Source: Microbacterium commune (GTDB lineage Bacteria > Actinomycetota > Actinomycetes > Actinomycetales > Microbacteriaceae). Taken from it: a stretch of 64,000 nt of DNA. The notes below the pieces were generated by a model. That model did not search any database. It was not told the DNA's origin and saw only the letters and a program-made list of their open reading frames with translations. Positions 53,955 through 62,584 of the stretch are shown here, piece by piece. The stretch is from assembly GCF_014836945.1 (NCBI RefSeq), contig NZ_JACSPX010000001.1:124001-188000 (forward strand). Reading direction: 5' to 3'. A program made the position numbers and the translations under genes. Each line of letters opens with the position of its first letter. Positions within the stretch are counted from its first letter, which is position 1.

Positions 53955-53990
53955 ATGTCCGCGACCCGCACCTGGTGGCCCGCCTTCTAG
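53955..53990 (+). CDS. trpL: trp leader peptide
   Basis: An 11-codon open frame encoding MSATRTWWPAF, with tandem tryptophan codons at positions 7 and 8, ending in TAG just before a terminator-competent region. Such a peptide senses charged tRNA-Trp by ribosome stalling. TAATTT at 53943-53948 is exactly six bases before the ATG, so the leader appears to be translated from a leaderless transcript with no Shine-Dalgarno. It lies about 90 bases upstream of a fused anthranilate synthase gene. The combination of Trp codons, mutually exclusive hairpins and target gene makes the call strong. Confidence 0.9.
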   Translation: MSATRTWWPAF

Positions 53991-54045
53991 GCGGTGATTC
54001 GCGTACCCACGAGATCAGACCGCCTCCCGGGGCGGTCTTTTTCTT
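53980..54045 (+). terminator. Tryptophan attenuator
   Basis: Three competing pairings are visible. CCGCC (53980-53984) with GGCGG (53990-53994) forms a pause hairpin over the end of trpL. GGCGGT (53990-53995) with ACCGCC (54019-54024) forms an antiterminator. AGACCGCC (54017-54024) with GGCGGTCT (54031-54038) forms the intrinsic terminator, followed by a U-rich tract to 54045. Stalling at the Trp codons would free the antiterminator. Confidence 0.88.
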
Positions 54046-54078
54046 GCCCGCACCGGATCCCCGACCGAGGAGACACCG

Positions 54079-55959
54079 ATGACCGCAGTTCCGCTCACCC
54101 GACTGGCAGAGCTCACGGCCGACAACGATGCGTCGTTCGTGCTGATCGCCCGTGAGGGCGGCATCGACCTGCTCACCGGAGACATCGTCGATGTGGCCCG
54201 TCTGGCCGACATCCCGCTCGCCGGTCCAGACGGCGCCCGCGAGGTGTTCGCCATGGTGCCGTATCACCAGGTGCGCGAGCGCGGATTCGAGGCGCACGAC
54301 GATGGCACTCCCCTGCGCTGCCTGCTCGTCACCGAGCATCTGACGCTCGCCCCGGACGAGCTGATGAACGCTCTGCCCCAGGCCCCGATCCCGCTGAGCG
54401 ACGGCGGGTTCGACATCTCCGACGAGGAGTACGCTGAGATCGTCGAGCGCGTCATCGTCGACGAGATCGGTCGCGGCGAGGGCGCGAACTTCGTGATCCG
54501 TCGCGACTACCGCGCGACGTTCGACGCCGACGACCGCACCGCCGCGCTCACCTGGTTCCGCGCGCTGCTCGCGCACGAGCGCGGCGCGTACTGGACGTTC
54601 GCCGTCATCACCCCCGGGCACATCGCCGTCGGCGCCAGCCCCGAAGCACACGTCGTCGCGCGCCACGGCGTCGTGACGATGAATCCCATCTCGGGCACCT
54701 TCCGCCACCCGGCGGGCGGCGCGACCCGCGAGTCGCTGACCGAGTTCCTCTCCTCCACCAAGGAGACCGAGGAGCTGTTCATGGTCGTCGACGAAGAGCT
54801 GAAGATGATGAGCCAGGTCTGTTCGGACGGCGGCCGCATCACCGGACCGCATCTGAAGGAGATGTCGAGGCTCACCCACACCGAGTACATGCTGCGGGGG
54901 CGCAGCCGACTGGATCCGCGCGACATCCTGCGCGAGACGATGTTCGCCCCCACTGTCACCGGATCGCCCATGCAGAACGCGTGCGCGGTGATCCGCAGGC
55001 ACGAGCGGTCCCCACGCGGCTACTACTCGGGCGTCGCCGCGCTGTTCACCCCGAACGCCGAGGGCGGACACGACCTGGACGCGCCGATCCTCATCCGCAC
55101 CGTCTACCTCGGCGACGGTCGGCTGCGCGTGCCCGTCGGTGCGACCCTGGTGCGCCACTCCGACCCGCACGGCGAGGTCAGCGAGACGCACGGCAAGGCA
55201 GCCGGCGTGCTGGGCGCCATCGGCGCCATCGAGCGGGACACCGCCGCCGAGGCGAGAGACGACGACGCGCCGGGCGAGGCTCGGCTGGCCGACGACCCCG
55301 AGATCGCCGCTCTCCTGGCATCCCGCAACACCCGCCTCGCGGACTTCTGGATGCAGCCGCAGGACACCCACCCGAGCGGCCGCTTCGCGGGCCGCAGCGC
55401 GCTGGTCGTCGACGCGGAGGACCGCTTCACCACCATGCTCGCTCACCAGCTGCGCCATCTGGGCCTCGACGTCGAGATCGCCGCCTGGGACGCCGTGGCC
55501 GACAGCGCCATCGACGCCGCAGACCTCGTCGTCGCGGGTCCCGGGCCGGGCGATCCGCGCGACGCCGCGTCGCCGCGCATCGCGCGGATGCAGCAGGTCG
55601 TCTCCCGTCGCCGCGACGCGCGTGCACCGCTGCTCGCGGTGTGCTTGAGCCACCAGATCCTCGCCGACCGGCTCGGCATCGACCTGGTTCCGCTTGCCGC
55701 GCCGCATCAGGGCGTGCAGAAGACGGTTCCGGTCTTCGGGCGGGAGGCGTCGGTCGGCTTCTACAACACCTTCACCGCGCGGGTCGCGCCCGGTACGACG
55801 GCTGTGCCGGATGCCGAGGTGTCGGCGGATGCCCGCAGCGGCGACGTCTACGCGCTGCGCGGCGAGCGTTTCGCGTCGGTGCAGGGGCACCTCGAGTCGA
55901 TCCTGTCGCGCGACGGCCTGGAGACGCTCGAGCGGCTCATCGCCCACGCCCTCGCCTGA
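54079..55959 (+). CDS. Fused anthranilate synthase (PhzE-like, TrpE-TrpG)
   Basis: A 626-residue protein fusing a chorismate-binding domain (about 60-420) to a class I glutamine amidotransferase (about 435-626). The first has GPHLKEMSRLTHTEYMLRGR and MQNACAV motifs of the PhzE branch; the second has the nucleophile C522 in AVCLSHQ and H604/E606 in QGHLES. The N-terminal LLES feedback motif of classical TrpE is not visible. Products could be anthranilate or 2-amino-2-desoxyisochorismate; control by a trp attenuator argues for anthranilate and tryptophan synthesis. GAGGAG precedes the ATG. It lies alone between ispG and rseP on the opposite strand. Confidence 0.87.
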   Translation: MTAVPLTRLAELTADNDASFVLIAREGGIDLLTGDIVDVARLADIPLAGPDGAREVFAMVPYHQVRERGFEAHDDGTPLRCLLVTEHLTLAPDELMNALPQAPIPLSDGGFDISDEEYAEIVERVIVDEIGRGEGANFVIRRDYRATFDADDRTAALTWFRALLAHERGAYWTFAVITPGHIAVGASPEAHVVARHGVVTMNPISGTFRHPAGGATRESLTEFLSSTKETEELFMVVDEELKMMSQVCSDGGRITGPHLKEMSRLTHTEYMLRGRSRLDPRDILRETMFAPTVTGSPMQNACAVIRRHERSPRGYYSGVAALFTPNAEGGHDLDAPILIRTVYLGDGRLRVPVGATLVRHSDPHGEVSETHGKAAGVLGAIGAIERDTAAEARDDDAPGEARLADDPEIAALLASRNTRLADFWMQPQDTHPSGRFAGRSALVVDAEDRFTTMLAHQLRHLGLDVEIAAWDAVADSAIDAADLVVAGPGPGDPRDAASPRIARMQQVVSRRRDARAPLLAVCLSHQILADRLGIDLVPLAAPHQGVQKTVPVFGREASVGFYNTFTARVAPGTTAVPDAEVSADARSGDVYALRGERFASVQGHLESILSRDGLETLERLIAHALA

Positions 55960-55987
55960 CGTCGGCCCGGCACAGCCCGGCTCGGTG

Positions 55988-57301
55988 TCAGCCCAGCAGG
56001 CTCATCGGCTTGACGAGGTCGGCGACGATCAGCAGAGCGCCCATGCCGATCAGCAGCACCGCCACGACGACGGTCACCGGAACCAGCCGGGTCGCATCGA
56101 CGGGCTTCGGAGCGGGGCGCCGCGTGATCCTCGCCCACGCCCGCTTCACGCCCTCCCAGAGGGCGACGACGACGTGCCCGCCGTCGAGCGGCAGCAGCGG
56201 GATCAGGTTGAACACGAACAGCGCGATGTTCAGCGCCGCGAGCAGATTCATCAGCACGACCAGGCGGTTCAGCACGGGAGCGTCGGTCGCCGCCACCTCG
56301 CCGGCCAGACGACCCACGCCGACCACGCTGAGGGGCCCGTTCGGGTCGCGCTCGGCGCCGGTCACCAGCGAGGCTCCGACGTTCCACAGCTTCGCGGGCA
56401 GGTTGACCACGAGTGACGCGACAGCGCCGGTCTGCTGGATCGCCAGCTCCGGACCCGTGGCGAGCGGCTGCGGCACGTACTCGCTCTGCGCGAAGATCCC
56501 CGCGTATCCCACCGTTCGGGTGATCGGCTCACCCTGATCGTCGAGCACCGGGCGCCCCTCGGCATCCACCTGCCCGCGCTCCGCAGCGACCGGTGTGAGC
56601 GTCAGATCCACCCGCTCGCCGGCGCGCTCGACGACGACGTCCAGCTGCTCGCCCGGCGAGCGCTGGATGATCGCGGAGGCCTCGGCGAACGTCCGCACCC
56701 GTTCGCCGCCGACGCTGATGAGCACGTCGCCGGCCCGCACACCCGCCTCGGCGGCGGGCGCGGCCGGGTCGTCACTCGCGCAGCTCTGCTGCGTCGTGCC
56801 GGCGGGCAGAACGCATTCGGTCACGGAGGCGACGGTCGTGCTCGCCTGCTGGATGCCGATTCCGGATGCCATGATCGTGAAGATCGCGATGGCGAGCACG
56901 AAGTTCATCGCCGGGCCGCCCAGCATGATGATCACGCGCTTCCAGACCGGCAGGCGATAGAACACCCGATCCTCGTCGCCGTCGGCGATCGTCTCGTCGT
57001 TGGCGCTGCGGGCATCCTGCACGAGAGAGGCGAACAGACCACGAGCCGGCGCGCTCTTCGTCGACGGCGGGTACATGCCCGACATCGAGATGAAGCCGCC
57101 GAGCGGCAGCGCCTTGAATCCGTACTCCGTCTCGCCGATCCGCTTCGACCACAGCCGCGGTCCGAAGCCGATCATGTACTGCCCGACGCGCACGCCGAAC
57201 AGCTTCGCGGGCAGCAGATGCCCGACCTCGTGCAGTCCGATCGAGAGGCCGAGGCCGATCAGCATGAACACGACGCCGCCCAGGTACAGCAGGATCTCCA
57301 C
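55988..57301 (-). CDS. rseP: Site-2 protease RseP/RIP family zinc metalloprotease
   Basis: A 437-residue intramembrane protease. The catalytic zinc motif is HEVGH in the first helix (GLHEVGHLLPAKLFGV), with the LDG motif in LLPLDGGHVVVAL near the C-terminus. A PDZ domain (about 180-260) sits between. Family members cut anti-sigma factors or other membrane proteins after a first cleavage. The GTG at 57301 is chosen over the longer frame because TACCGT lies six bases upstream (57308-57313) and the hydrophobic N-terminus starts there. The gene lies between dxr and ispG as usual, although separated from each by an opposite-strand gene. Confidence 0.92.
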   Translation of the reverse strand: MEILLYLGGVVFMLIGLGLSIGLHEVGHLLPAKLFGVRVGQYMIGFGPRLWSKRIGETEYGFKALPLGGFISMSGMYPPSTKSAPARGLFASLVQDARSANDETIADGDEDRVFYRLPVWKRVIIMLGGPAMNFVLAIAIFTIMASGIGIQQASTTVASVTECVLPAGTTQQSCASDDPAAPAAEAGVRAGDVLISVGGERVRTFAEASAIIQRSPGEQLDVVVERAGERVDLTLTPVAAERGQVDAEGRPVLDDQGEPITRTVGYAGIFAQSEYVPQPLATGPELAIQQTGAVASLVVNLPAKLWNVGASLVTGAERDPNGPLSVVGVGRLAGEVAATDAPVLNRLVVLMNLLAALNIALFVFNLIPLLPLDGGHVVVALWEGVKRAWARITRRPAPKPVDATRLVPVTVVVAVLLIGMGALLIVADLVKPMSLLG

Positions 57302-57389
57302 CCGTCCACGGTAGTGGCAGCTCTGAGGAATCCCCTGGATCCCCGTCCGCACCGGGAGCGGCTGGGCCGCGTGAGATCATGGACGGGAT

Positions 57390-59000
57390 ATGACCACGAC
57401 ATCGCTGCCCCCTGTGCTCCGTCCGGCCGACCCACCCCGTCGTGCCCTGGCAGAGCTGGCCGAACGCTTCGCCCGAGACGTCCGCGGTGACATCGCCGAC
57501 GTGCAGCTGAGCGGCATCACGCTCGCGACCGCCGACCTGCGCGCAGGAGAGGCGTTCGTCGCCATCCAGGGCGTCAACCGGCACGGCGCCGAGTTCGTGC
57601 AGACCGCGGCGGAGAAGGGCGCGGTCGCGATCATCACAGACGAGGCAGGGGCCGGGATCGCCGGATCTGCGGGTCTGCCGATCATCGTGGTGGACGACCC
57701 GCGCGGGGTGCTCGGCGCCCTGAGCGCGTGGGTGTACGGCACCGGCGCGGGCGACCCGCTGCCGCTGCTGTTCGGCACCACGGGCACCAACGGCAAGACG
57801 AGCGTGTCGCACCTGCTGCAGGGCCTGCTCGATCAGATCGGGGTCGTGTCGGGTCTGTCGTCGACGGCAGAGCGGCACATCGCCGGTGAGGTGATCGTCT
57901 CGCGTCTGACCACACCGGAGGCATCCGAGATGCATGCCCTGCTCGCCCTGATGCGCGAGCGGAAGGTCGAGGCGGTCGCGGTCGAGGTCAGCGCGCAGGC
58001 CCTGTCACGGCACCGCGTGGACGGCATCATGTTCGACGTCGCCGGGTTCACCAATCTCTCGCACGACCATCTCGACGACTACGCCGACATGGAGGAGTAC
58101 TTCGAGGCCAAGCTCCCGCTGTTCACCCCGGAGCGGTCGCGCCGCGCCGTCGTGAGCGTGGACTCGTCGTCCGGCGCCATCGTCGTCGAGCGCGCCACCG
58201 TGCCGGTCGTCACCGTCGGCACGCCGGCGATCGCCGCCGACCCCGAGGCCGCCGCGCGTGCGGACTGGGTCGTCTCGATCGATGACGAGCGCCCCAGCGG
58301 CACCGCATTCACGCTCACCGGTCCTGCGGGGCGCACTCTGTCGAGCGTCGTTCCCGTGATCGGACCGCACATGGCGGCCAACGCGGGGCTCGCGATCGTC
58401 ATGCTGCTCGAGGGCGGGTACGAGTGGGACCGCATCGCCGATGCTCTCGACCGCGACGGTCACATCGTCGCGCACCTGCCCGGACGCACCCAGTTCATCT
58501 CGGGCGAGACCGGCCCCGCCGTCTACGTCGACTTCGGACACTCCCCCGACGCCTTCGAGAAGACCCTGGCCGCGGTTCGTCGGGTCACCCCGGGGAAGGT
58601 GCTGATGCTGTTCGGCGCCGATGGCGACCGCGATGCCACCAAGCGCTTCGACATGGCCCGCACCGCCGTGGAGGGCAGCGACATCCTCGTGATCACCGAC
58701 CACCACCCCCGGTTCGAGGACCCGGCGTCGATCCGCGCCACCCTCGTCGAGGGGGCCCGTCGCGCACGGCCGGACGCCAAGATCCACGAGGTGTCGCCGC
58801 CGGAGGACGCGATCGTGACCGCGGTCGGGCTGGTCGGCGAAGGGGATGCCATCCTTTGGGCGGGGCCGGGGCACCAGGACTACCGCGACATCCGCGGAGT
58901 GCGCACGCCGTACTCGGCCCGTGAGCTGGCCCGCCGGGCGCTCATCGCCGCCGGATGGCCTGCTCCCGAATCGCACTGGCCCGTCCCCTACACCGACTGA
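57390..59000 (+). CDS. MurE-like Mur ligase with altered DNPR motif
   Basis: A 536-residue ATP-dependent ligase of the MurE type, with the P-loop GTTGTNGKTS (near 129-138), TTPEASEMHALLALM, a carbamylated-lysine-type loop, and GADGDRDATKR (about 410-420). The amino-acid-selecting DNPR motif of MurE is replaced by HHPR (438-441, within DHHPRFEDP), so the added residue is probably not meso-diaminopimelate. Relatives of this genus are known to have unusual peptidoglycan. It may add a different diamino acid to UDP-MurNAc-dipeptide or serve another peptide-like precursor. It lies away from any cell-wall cluster, divergent from rseP. Confidence 0.82.
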   Translation: MTTTSLPPVLRPADPPRRALAELAERFARDVRGDIADVQLSGITLATADLRAGEAFVAIQGVNRHGAEFVQTAAEKGAVAIITDEAGAGIAGSAGLPIIVVDDPRGVLGALSAWVYGTGAGDPLPLLFGTTGTNGKTSVSHLLQGLLDQIGVVSGLSSTAERHIAGEVIVSRLTTPEASEMHALLALMRERKVEAVAVEVSAQALSRHRVDGIMFDVAGFTNLSHDHLDDYADMEEYFEAKLPLFTPERSRRAVVSVDSSSGAIVVERATVPVVTVGTPAIAADPEAAARADWVVSIDDERPSGTAFTLTGPAGRTLSSVVPVIGPHMAANAGLAIVMLLEGGYEWDRIADALDRDGHIVAHLPGRTQFISGETGPAVYVDFGHSPDAFEKTLAAVRRVTPGKVLMLFGADGDRDATKRFDMARTAVEGSDILVITDHHPRFEDPASIRATLVEGARRARPDAKIHEVSPPEDAIVTAVGLVGEGDAILWAGPGHQDYRDIRGVRTPYSARELARRALIAAGWPAPESHWPVPYTD

Positions 59001-59043
59001 GGCGCGGGCACCGGTCGCGCGGGCCTGGCACCCGCAGGGCCGG

Positions 59044-60126
59044 TCAGGAGGCCGCGATCAGCGCATCCGCCTTCGCACGTGCCCAGGTCTCGGCCTCGGC
59101 GAGCGCCTCGAGCGTCAGCTCCTCCGGGGCGTCGTGCGCGTCGACGACGCGCTGCACGGTGTCGACGATGCCGAGGAACGTCAGCCGGCCGTCGTGGAAG
59201 GCATGCACGGCCTGCTCGTTCGCGGCGTTGTACACCGCGGGGAACGTGCTGCCGGCACGACCGACCGCCTTGGCGAGCGCGACGGCGGGGAACGCCTCGT
59301 CGTCGAGCGGCTCGAAGGTCCAGCTGGTCGCCGTGCGCCAGTCGAGCGGTCGGCCCACGCCGCCGACCCGGTGCGGCCAGTCCAGGCCGAGCGAGATGGG
59401 CAGCCGCATGTCCGGCGGTGACGCCTGGGCGATGGTGGAGCCGTCGACGAACTCGACCATCGAGTGCACGACCGACTGCGGGTGCACGACCACCTCGATG
59501 TCGTCGTAGGGCACGTCGAACAGCAGGTGCGCCTCGATGACCTCCAGGCCCTTGTTGACCAGCGTGGCCGAGTTGGTGGTGACCATCCGGCCCATGTCCC
59601 AGGTGGGGTGCGCGAGCGCCTGCGCCGGGGTGACGTCGGCCAGCTCGGCACGAGAGCGGCCACGGAACGGCCCGCCGGATGCGGTGACGACGAGCCTTCT
59701 GACTTCGGCGCGTGTGCCGGCGCGCAGCGCCTGGGCCAACGCGGAATGCTCCGAGTCGACCGGAACGATCTGGCCGGGAGCCGCCGCCGCACGCACCAGC
59801 TCGCCGCCGACGATCAAGGACTCCTTGTTCGCCAATGCCAGCGTGCGCCCCGCCCCGAGGGCGGCGAGCGTCGAGCCGAGCCCGATCGAGCCGGTGATGG
59901 CGTTGAGCACCACATCGGCGTCGACGTCACGCACCAGCTGCTCCGCCTCGACGGCGCCGAGAGCGGTGTGCTCGAGGTGGAACTGCGCGGCCTGCTCGGC
60001 GACCAGCTCGGCGTTGCTGCCCGCGGCGATCCCCACCAGCTCGAAGCGACGCGGATTGGCGCGGATCACGTCCAGCGCCTGGGTGCCGATGGAGCCTGTG
60101 GAGCCGAGGACGATGACGCGACGCAT
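59044..60126 (-). CDS. dxr: 1-deoxy-D-xylulose 5-phosphate reductoisomerase
   Basis: A 360-residue NADPH-dependent enzyme making 2-C-methyl-D-erythritol 4-phosphate, an early MEP-pathway step. The NADPH loop is GSTGSIG (8-14), the metal-binding PVDSEH follows, and HPTWDMG and [13 protein letters not shown] form the substrate site. The ATG has TAGGCT six bases upstream (60133-60138), a leaderless signature. It is the first member visible of the minus-strand series dxr-rseP-ispG-proS-nusA. Confidence 0.96.
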   Translation of the reverse strand: MRRVIVLGSTGSIGTQALDVIRANPRRFELVGIAAGSNAELVAEQAAQFHLEHTALGAVEAEQLVRDVDADVVLNAITGSIGLGSTLAALGAGRTLALANKESLIVGGELVRAAAAPGQIVPVDSEHSALAQALRAGTRAEVRRLVVTASGGPFRGRSRAELADVTPAQALAHPTWDMGRMVTTNSATLVNKGLEVIEAHLLFDVPYDDIEVVVHPQSVVHSMVEFVDGSTIAQASPPDMRLPISLGLDWPHRVGGVGRPLDWRTATSWTFEPLDDEAFPAVALAKAVGRAGSTFPAVYNAANEQAVHAFHDGRLTFLGIVDTVQRVVDAHDAPEELTLEALAEAETWARAKADALIAAS

Positions 60127-60140
60127 GCCGCCAGCCTATG

Positions 60141-60178
60141 CGAGAGGGCGGCGACCCCGTCGGATCGCCGCCCTCTCG
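60141..60178 (-). terminator. Terminator hairpin after the FKBP lipoprotein gene
   Basis: A perfect 14-bp stem (60141-60154 with 60165-60178, arm CGAGAGGGCGGCGA) and 10-nt loop, nine bases past the FKBP stop. It directly precedes the dxr -10 hexamer and so insulates the two genes. Confidence 0.75.
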
Positions 60179-60187
60179 TTCAGCGCA

Positions 60188-61135
60188 TCACTGCGCGGCT
60201 GGTGCGTGCTGCGTCGCGAGGATGTCGATGACGAAGACGAGGGTCTTGCCGCCGAGCTCGTGGCCCTCGGGGTCCTCGCCGTAGGCGAGCTCCGGCGGGA
60301 TGACCACGAGAACCTGCGAGCCCACCTTCTGACCGGCGAGCGCCTGCACGAAGCCGGGCACGTAGGTGTTTCCCGGGGCTGCGTACGGAGCCCCCTTCGA
60401 CCAGGACGAGTCGAAGCTCTCGCCGCTCTCCCAGTCGACGCCGTAGTACTGCAGCAGCGTGGTGTCGCCGTCGGCGACGGCGGGCCCGTCACCCTGCTTC
60501 AGCACCGAGATCTCGAGCTCGGCGGGAGCGTCTGCGGACGGCACCTCGACGGCGGGTTCGCCGTCCTTGGCGAGCGTGACGACAGGCATCCCATCGACCG
60601 GCTCCTGCTTCTCGCCCCACGCCGCGGTGGGCACCTTGTCGAGCACGTCGATGATGTACAGCTGCGAGTCCGCGCCGTCGGAGGCGGGCAGCGCGAATGC
60701 GACGCGCGTGCCGATCGGGGCGCAGCCGATCGCCTCCGCGAGCGCCTGATTCGCCAGCGCGTCCTGCGGCAGCAGCTCCCCCTCGGCGTACCCGAGATCG
60801 CCGAGGTGCTCCCCCGTCTTGGAGTCGAAGGCGCTCATCGCGTAGGCGATGTAGTCGCCCTCCTCGACCTTCTCGCCCGTGCCCTCGGTGACGACGGTGC
60901 GCTGCACCTCGTCGACCTTCTGATCCTTCGCGACGGTGATCTTGGCCGGCTCACCGAAGTCACCGCTCACGTCGACACTGTCGGTGAGCGCACCGGGAGC
61001 GGCGACCTGCTCGCACGCGTCGGCGCTGCCCTTCGAGTCGGACGCATCCGACGTGTCCTGAGCGCCGGAGCATCCGGCGAGCAGGAGCGCGGTGACGGCC
61101 ACGGTGGAGGCAAGGGCGAGGGGGCGCAGACGCAA
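60188..61135 (-). CDS. Two-domain FKBP-type peptidyl-prolyl isomerase lipoprotein
   Basis: A 315-residue exported lipoprotein with lipobox LLAGC (C22), then two FKBP-like repeats. The first (about 50-165) is degenerate; the second (about 200-310) has QYYGVDWESGESFDSSW, VPGFVQALAGQKVGSQV and GKTLVFVIDIL, the active-site blocks. It would help folding of secreted proteins on the outer membrane face. I place the start at TTG 61135, with AAGG upstream and a proper signal peptide; an in-frame ATG at 61174 would give an odd signal. The ribosome-binding site lies inside a 12-bp hairpin (61136-61175). Confidence 0.85.
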   Translation of the reverse strand: MRLRPLALASTVAVTALLLAGCSGAQDTSDASDSKGSADACEQVAAPGALTDSVDVSGDFGEPAKITVAKDQKVDEVQRTVVTEGTGEKVEEGDYIAYAMSAFDSKTGEHLGDLGYAEGELLPQDALANQALAEAIGCAPIGTRVAFALPASDGADSQLYIIDVLDKVPTAAWGEKQEPVDGMPVVTLAKDGEPAVEVPSADAPAELEISVLKQGDGPAVADGDTTLLQYYGVDWESGESFDSSWSKGAPYAAPGNTYVPGFVQALAGQKVGSQVLVVIPPELAYGEDPEGHELGGKTLVFVIDILATQHAPAAQ

Positions 61136-61175
61136 GATGGGACCTTCGGGTTCGCAGAACGGTGAAGGTCCCATC
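61136..61175 (-). promoter_or_regulatory. Hairpin covering the ribosome-binding site of the FKBP gene
   Basis: A perfect 12-bp inverted repeat, GATGGGACCTTC (61136-61147) and GAAGGTCCCATC (61164-61175), with an inner GTTC/GAAC stem and GCA loop. On the minus-strand mRNA the 3' arm contains the AAGG element and ends right at the TTG start. It could hide the start, or serve as a DNA operator. Confidence 0.6.
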
Positions 61176-61264
61176 CTGACGCACCCGGCTTTGCCGCCGC
61201 TGAGTGCAGAACCGGACGCCGCGTCATTCCGCGGCAGGCATGCACCGGAAGATAAGCTCTTCCG

Positions 61265-62053
61265 GTGAGTTCTGAGCAGTCGGTCACCCCCGCGGACCCC
61301 GAGCCGGAGACGCCGGGGCACCCGTCGCCTCGCCACGCCGGGTTCAAGTACAAGGTCGGGCGGATGGTCGCGGCGTCCGTGGCGCGGGTGGTCTATCGGC
61401 CTCGCATCGAGGGTCGCGAGAACGTGCCGCTCACCGGTGCGGTGATCCTCGCCAGCAATCACCTGTCGTTCATCGACTCGATGGCGATCCCGATCGCGGC
61501 TCCGCGGCCGGTGCACTTCCTCGCGAAGTCGAGCTACTTCGAGGGCACCGGGATCAAGGGCGCCATCTCGCGCGACTTCTTCACCTCGGTCGGAGCGATC
61601 CCCGTGCGCCGGGGTGCCGGCCAGGCCGCTCTCGACGCGCTGGACCAGCAGCGGCAGCTGCTCGACGACGGTCTGGCCGTCGCGCTGTACCCCGAGGGGA
61701 CCCGCTCGACGGACGGCCGACTGTACAAGGGCCGCACGGGTGTCGCCTTCCTCGCCCTGCAGACGGGGGCTCCGGTCGTCCCGGTGGGCCTGATCGGCAC
61801 GGACAGGATGATGCCGAGGGGGGCGAAGATGCCCTCGCTCAGCGAGCGCGTCACGGTGCGCTTCGGCACCCCGATCGACGTGTCCAGGCACGGTCCCGCG
61901 ACGAGTGGCAGAGCTCGCCGCCTCGCCACCGACGAGATCATGGCCGCCATCCACGCGCTGAGCGGACAGGAGCTCGCCGGCGTGTACAACGAGCCGCCGG
62001 CGCAGACACCCATCGAGAAGATCAAGCAGGCGCTTCCGCACGAGCGCCGCTGA
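61265..62053 (+). CDS. plsC: 1-acyl-sn-glycerol-3-phosphate acyltransferase family protein
   Basis: A 262-residue PlsC-type acyltransferase that makes phosphatidic acid or related lipids at the membrane. The catalytic NHLSFID (HX4D, near 65-71), the substrate motif YPEGTRS (near 142-148) and VPVGLIGT are present. The GTG start has TAAGCT six bases upstream (61253-61258), a leaderless signature. It is divergent from the FKBP gene and convergent with an OsmC gene. As actinobacteria usually have several PlsC paralogues, its acceptor is not certain. Confidence 0.87.
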   Translation: MSSEQSVTPADPEPETPGHPSPRHAGFKYKVGRMVAASVARVVYRPRIEGRENVPLTGAVILASNHLSFIDSMAIPIAAPRPVHFLAKSSYFEGTGIKGAISRDFFTSVGAIPVRRGAGQAALDALDQQRQLLDDGLAVALYPEGTRSTDGRLYKGRTGVAFLALQTGAPVVPVGLIGTDRMMPRGAKMPSLSERVTVRFGTPIDVSRHGPATSGRARRLATDEIMAAIHALSGQELAGVYNEPPAQTPIEKIKQALPHERR

Positions 62054-62055
62054 GC

Positions 62056-62544
62056 TCAGCCGCGCTCTGATGCCACCTCGACGGTGGCGTCGTGGTGCAC
62101 CGGGAAGTTCACGGAGTTCGCGATGAAGCACCATTCGTGGGCGATGCGGTGCGCCTCGCGTGCGGCGTCGAGCATCGACTCGTCGGCGACGCGCACGTGA
62201 GGACGCAGCGTCACCTCGGCGAACGCGCCGCCGCCTCGTCCGTCCTCGCGCATCACCCCGGTGGCCTCGTCGCGGTACTCGGTCACGACGACCCCGGCGG
62301 TGACGCACGCGTGCAGGTACGACAGCAGGTGGCATTCCGACAGGGCCGCCAGAAGCAGATCCTCCGGATTCCAGCGCGACGGGTCGCCGCGGAACGGCTT
62401 GTCGGCCGATGCCTGCAGGTCGGGTTTGCCCTGGATGCCGATCGTGACGTCACGTGCGTAGTCGCGATAGCCGCTCGTGCCGGTGCCGCGGTTCCCGGTC
62501 CAGGTGGTCGTGAGCGCGTAGTGGTGTTCGCCGAGGGGGGCCAT
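62056..62544 (-). CDS. OsmC family protein, divergent type
   Basis: A 162-residue OsmC-like protein. The paired cysteines are in LSECHLLSYLHAC (near 69-81) and EWCFIAN (near 137-143). The sequence differs from the OsmC1 protein at 1.2-1.6 kb and belongs to a group annotated only as OsmC family, so peroxidase activity is likely but the substrate may differ. The ATG has CAGACT six bases upstream, one base off the leaderless TANNNT. It overlaps nothing and is convergent with plsC after two bases. Confidence 0.85.
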   Translation of the reverse strand: MAPLGEHHYALTTTWTGNRGTGTSGYRDYARDVTIGIQGKPDLQASADKPFRGDPSRWNPEDLLLAALSECHLLSYLHACVTAGVVVTEYRDEATGVMREDGRGGGAFAEVTLRPHVRVADESMLDAAREAHRIAHEWCFIANSVNFPVHHDATVEVASERG

Positions 62545-62584
62545 CGCGCCAGTCTGCCACCGTGCAGCGCATTAGGCTTGTCTG

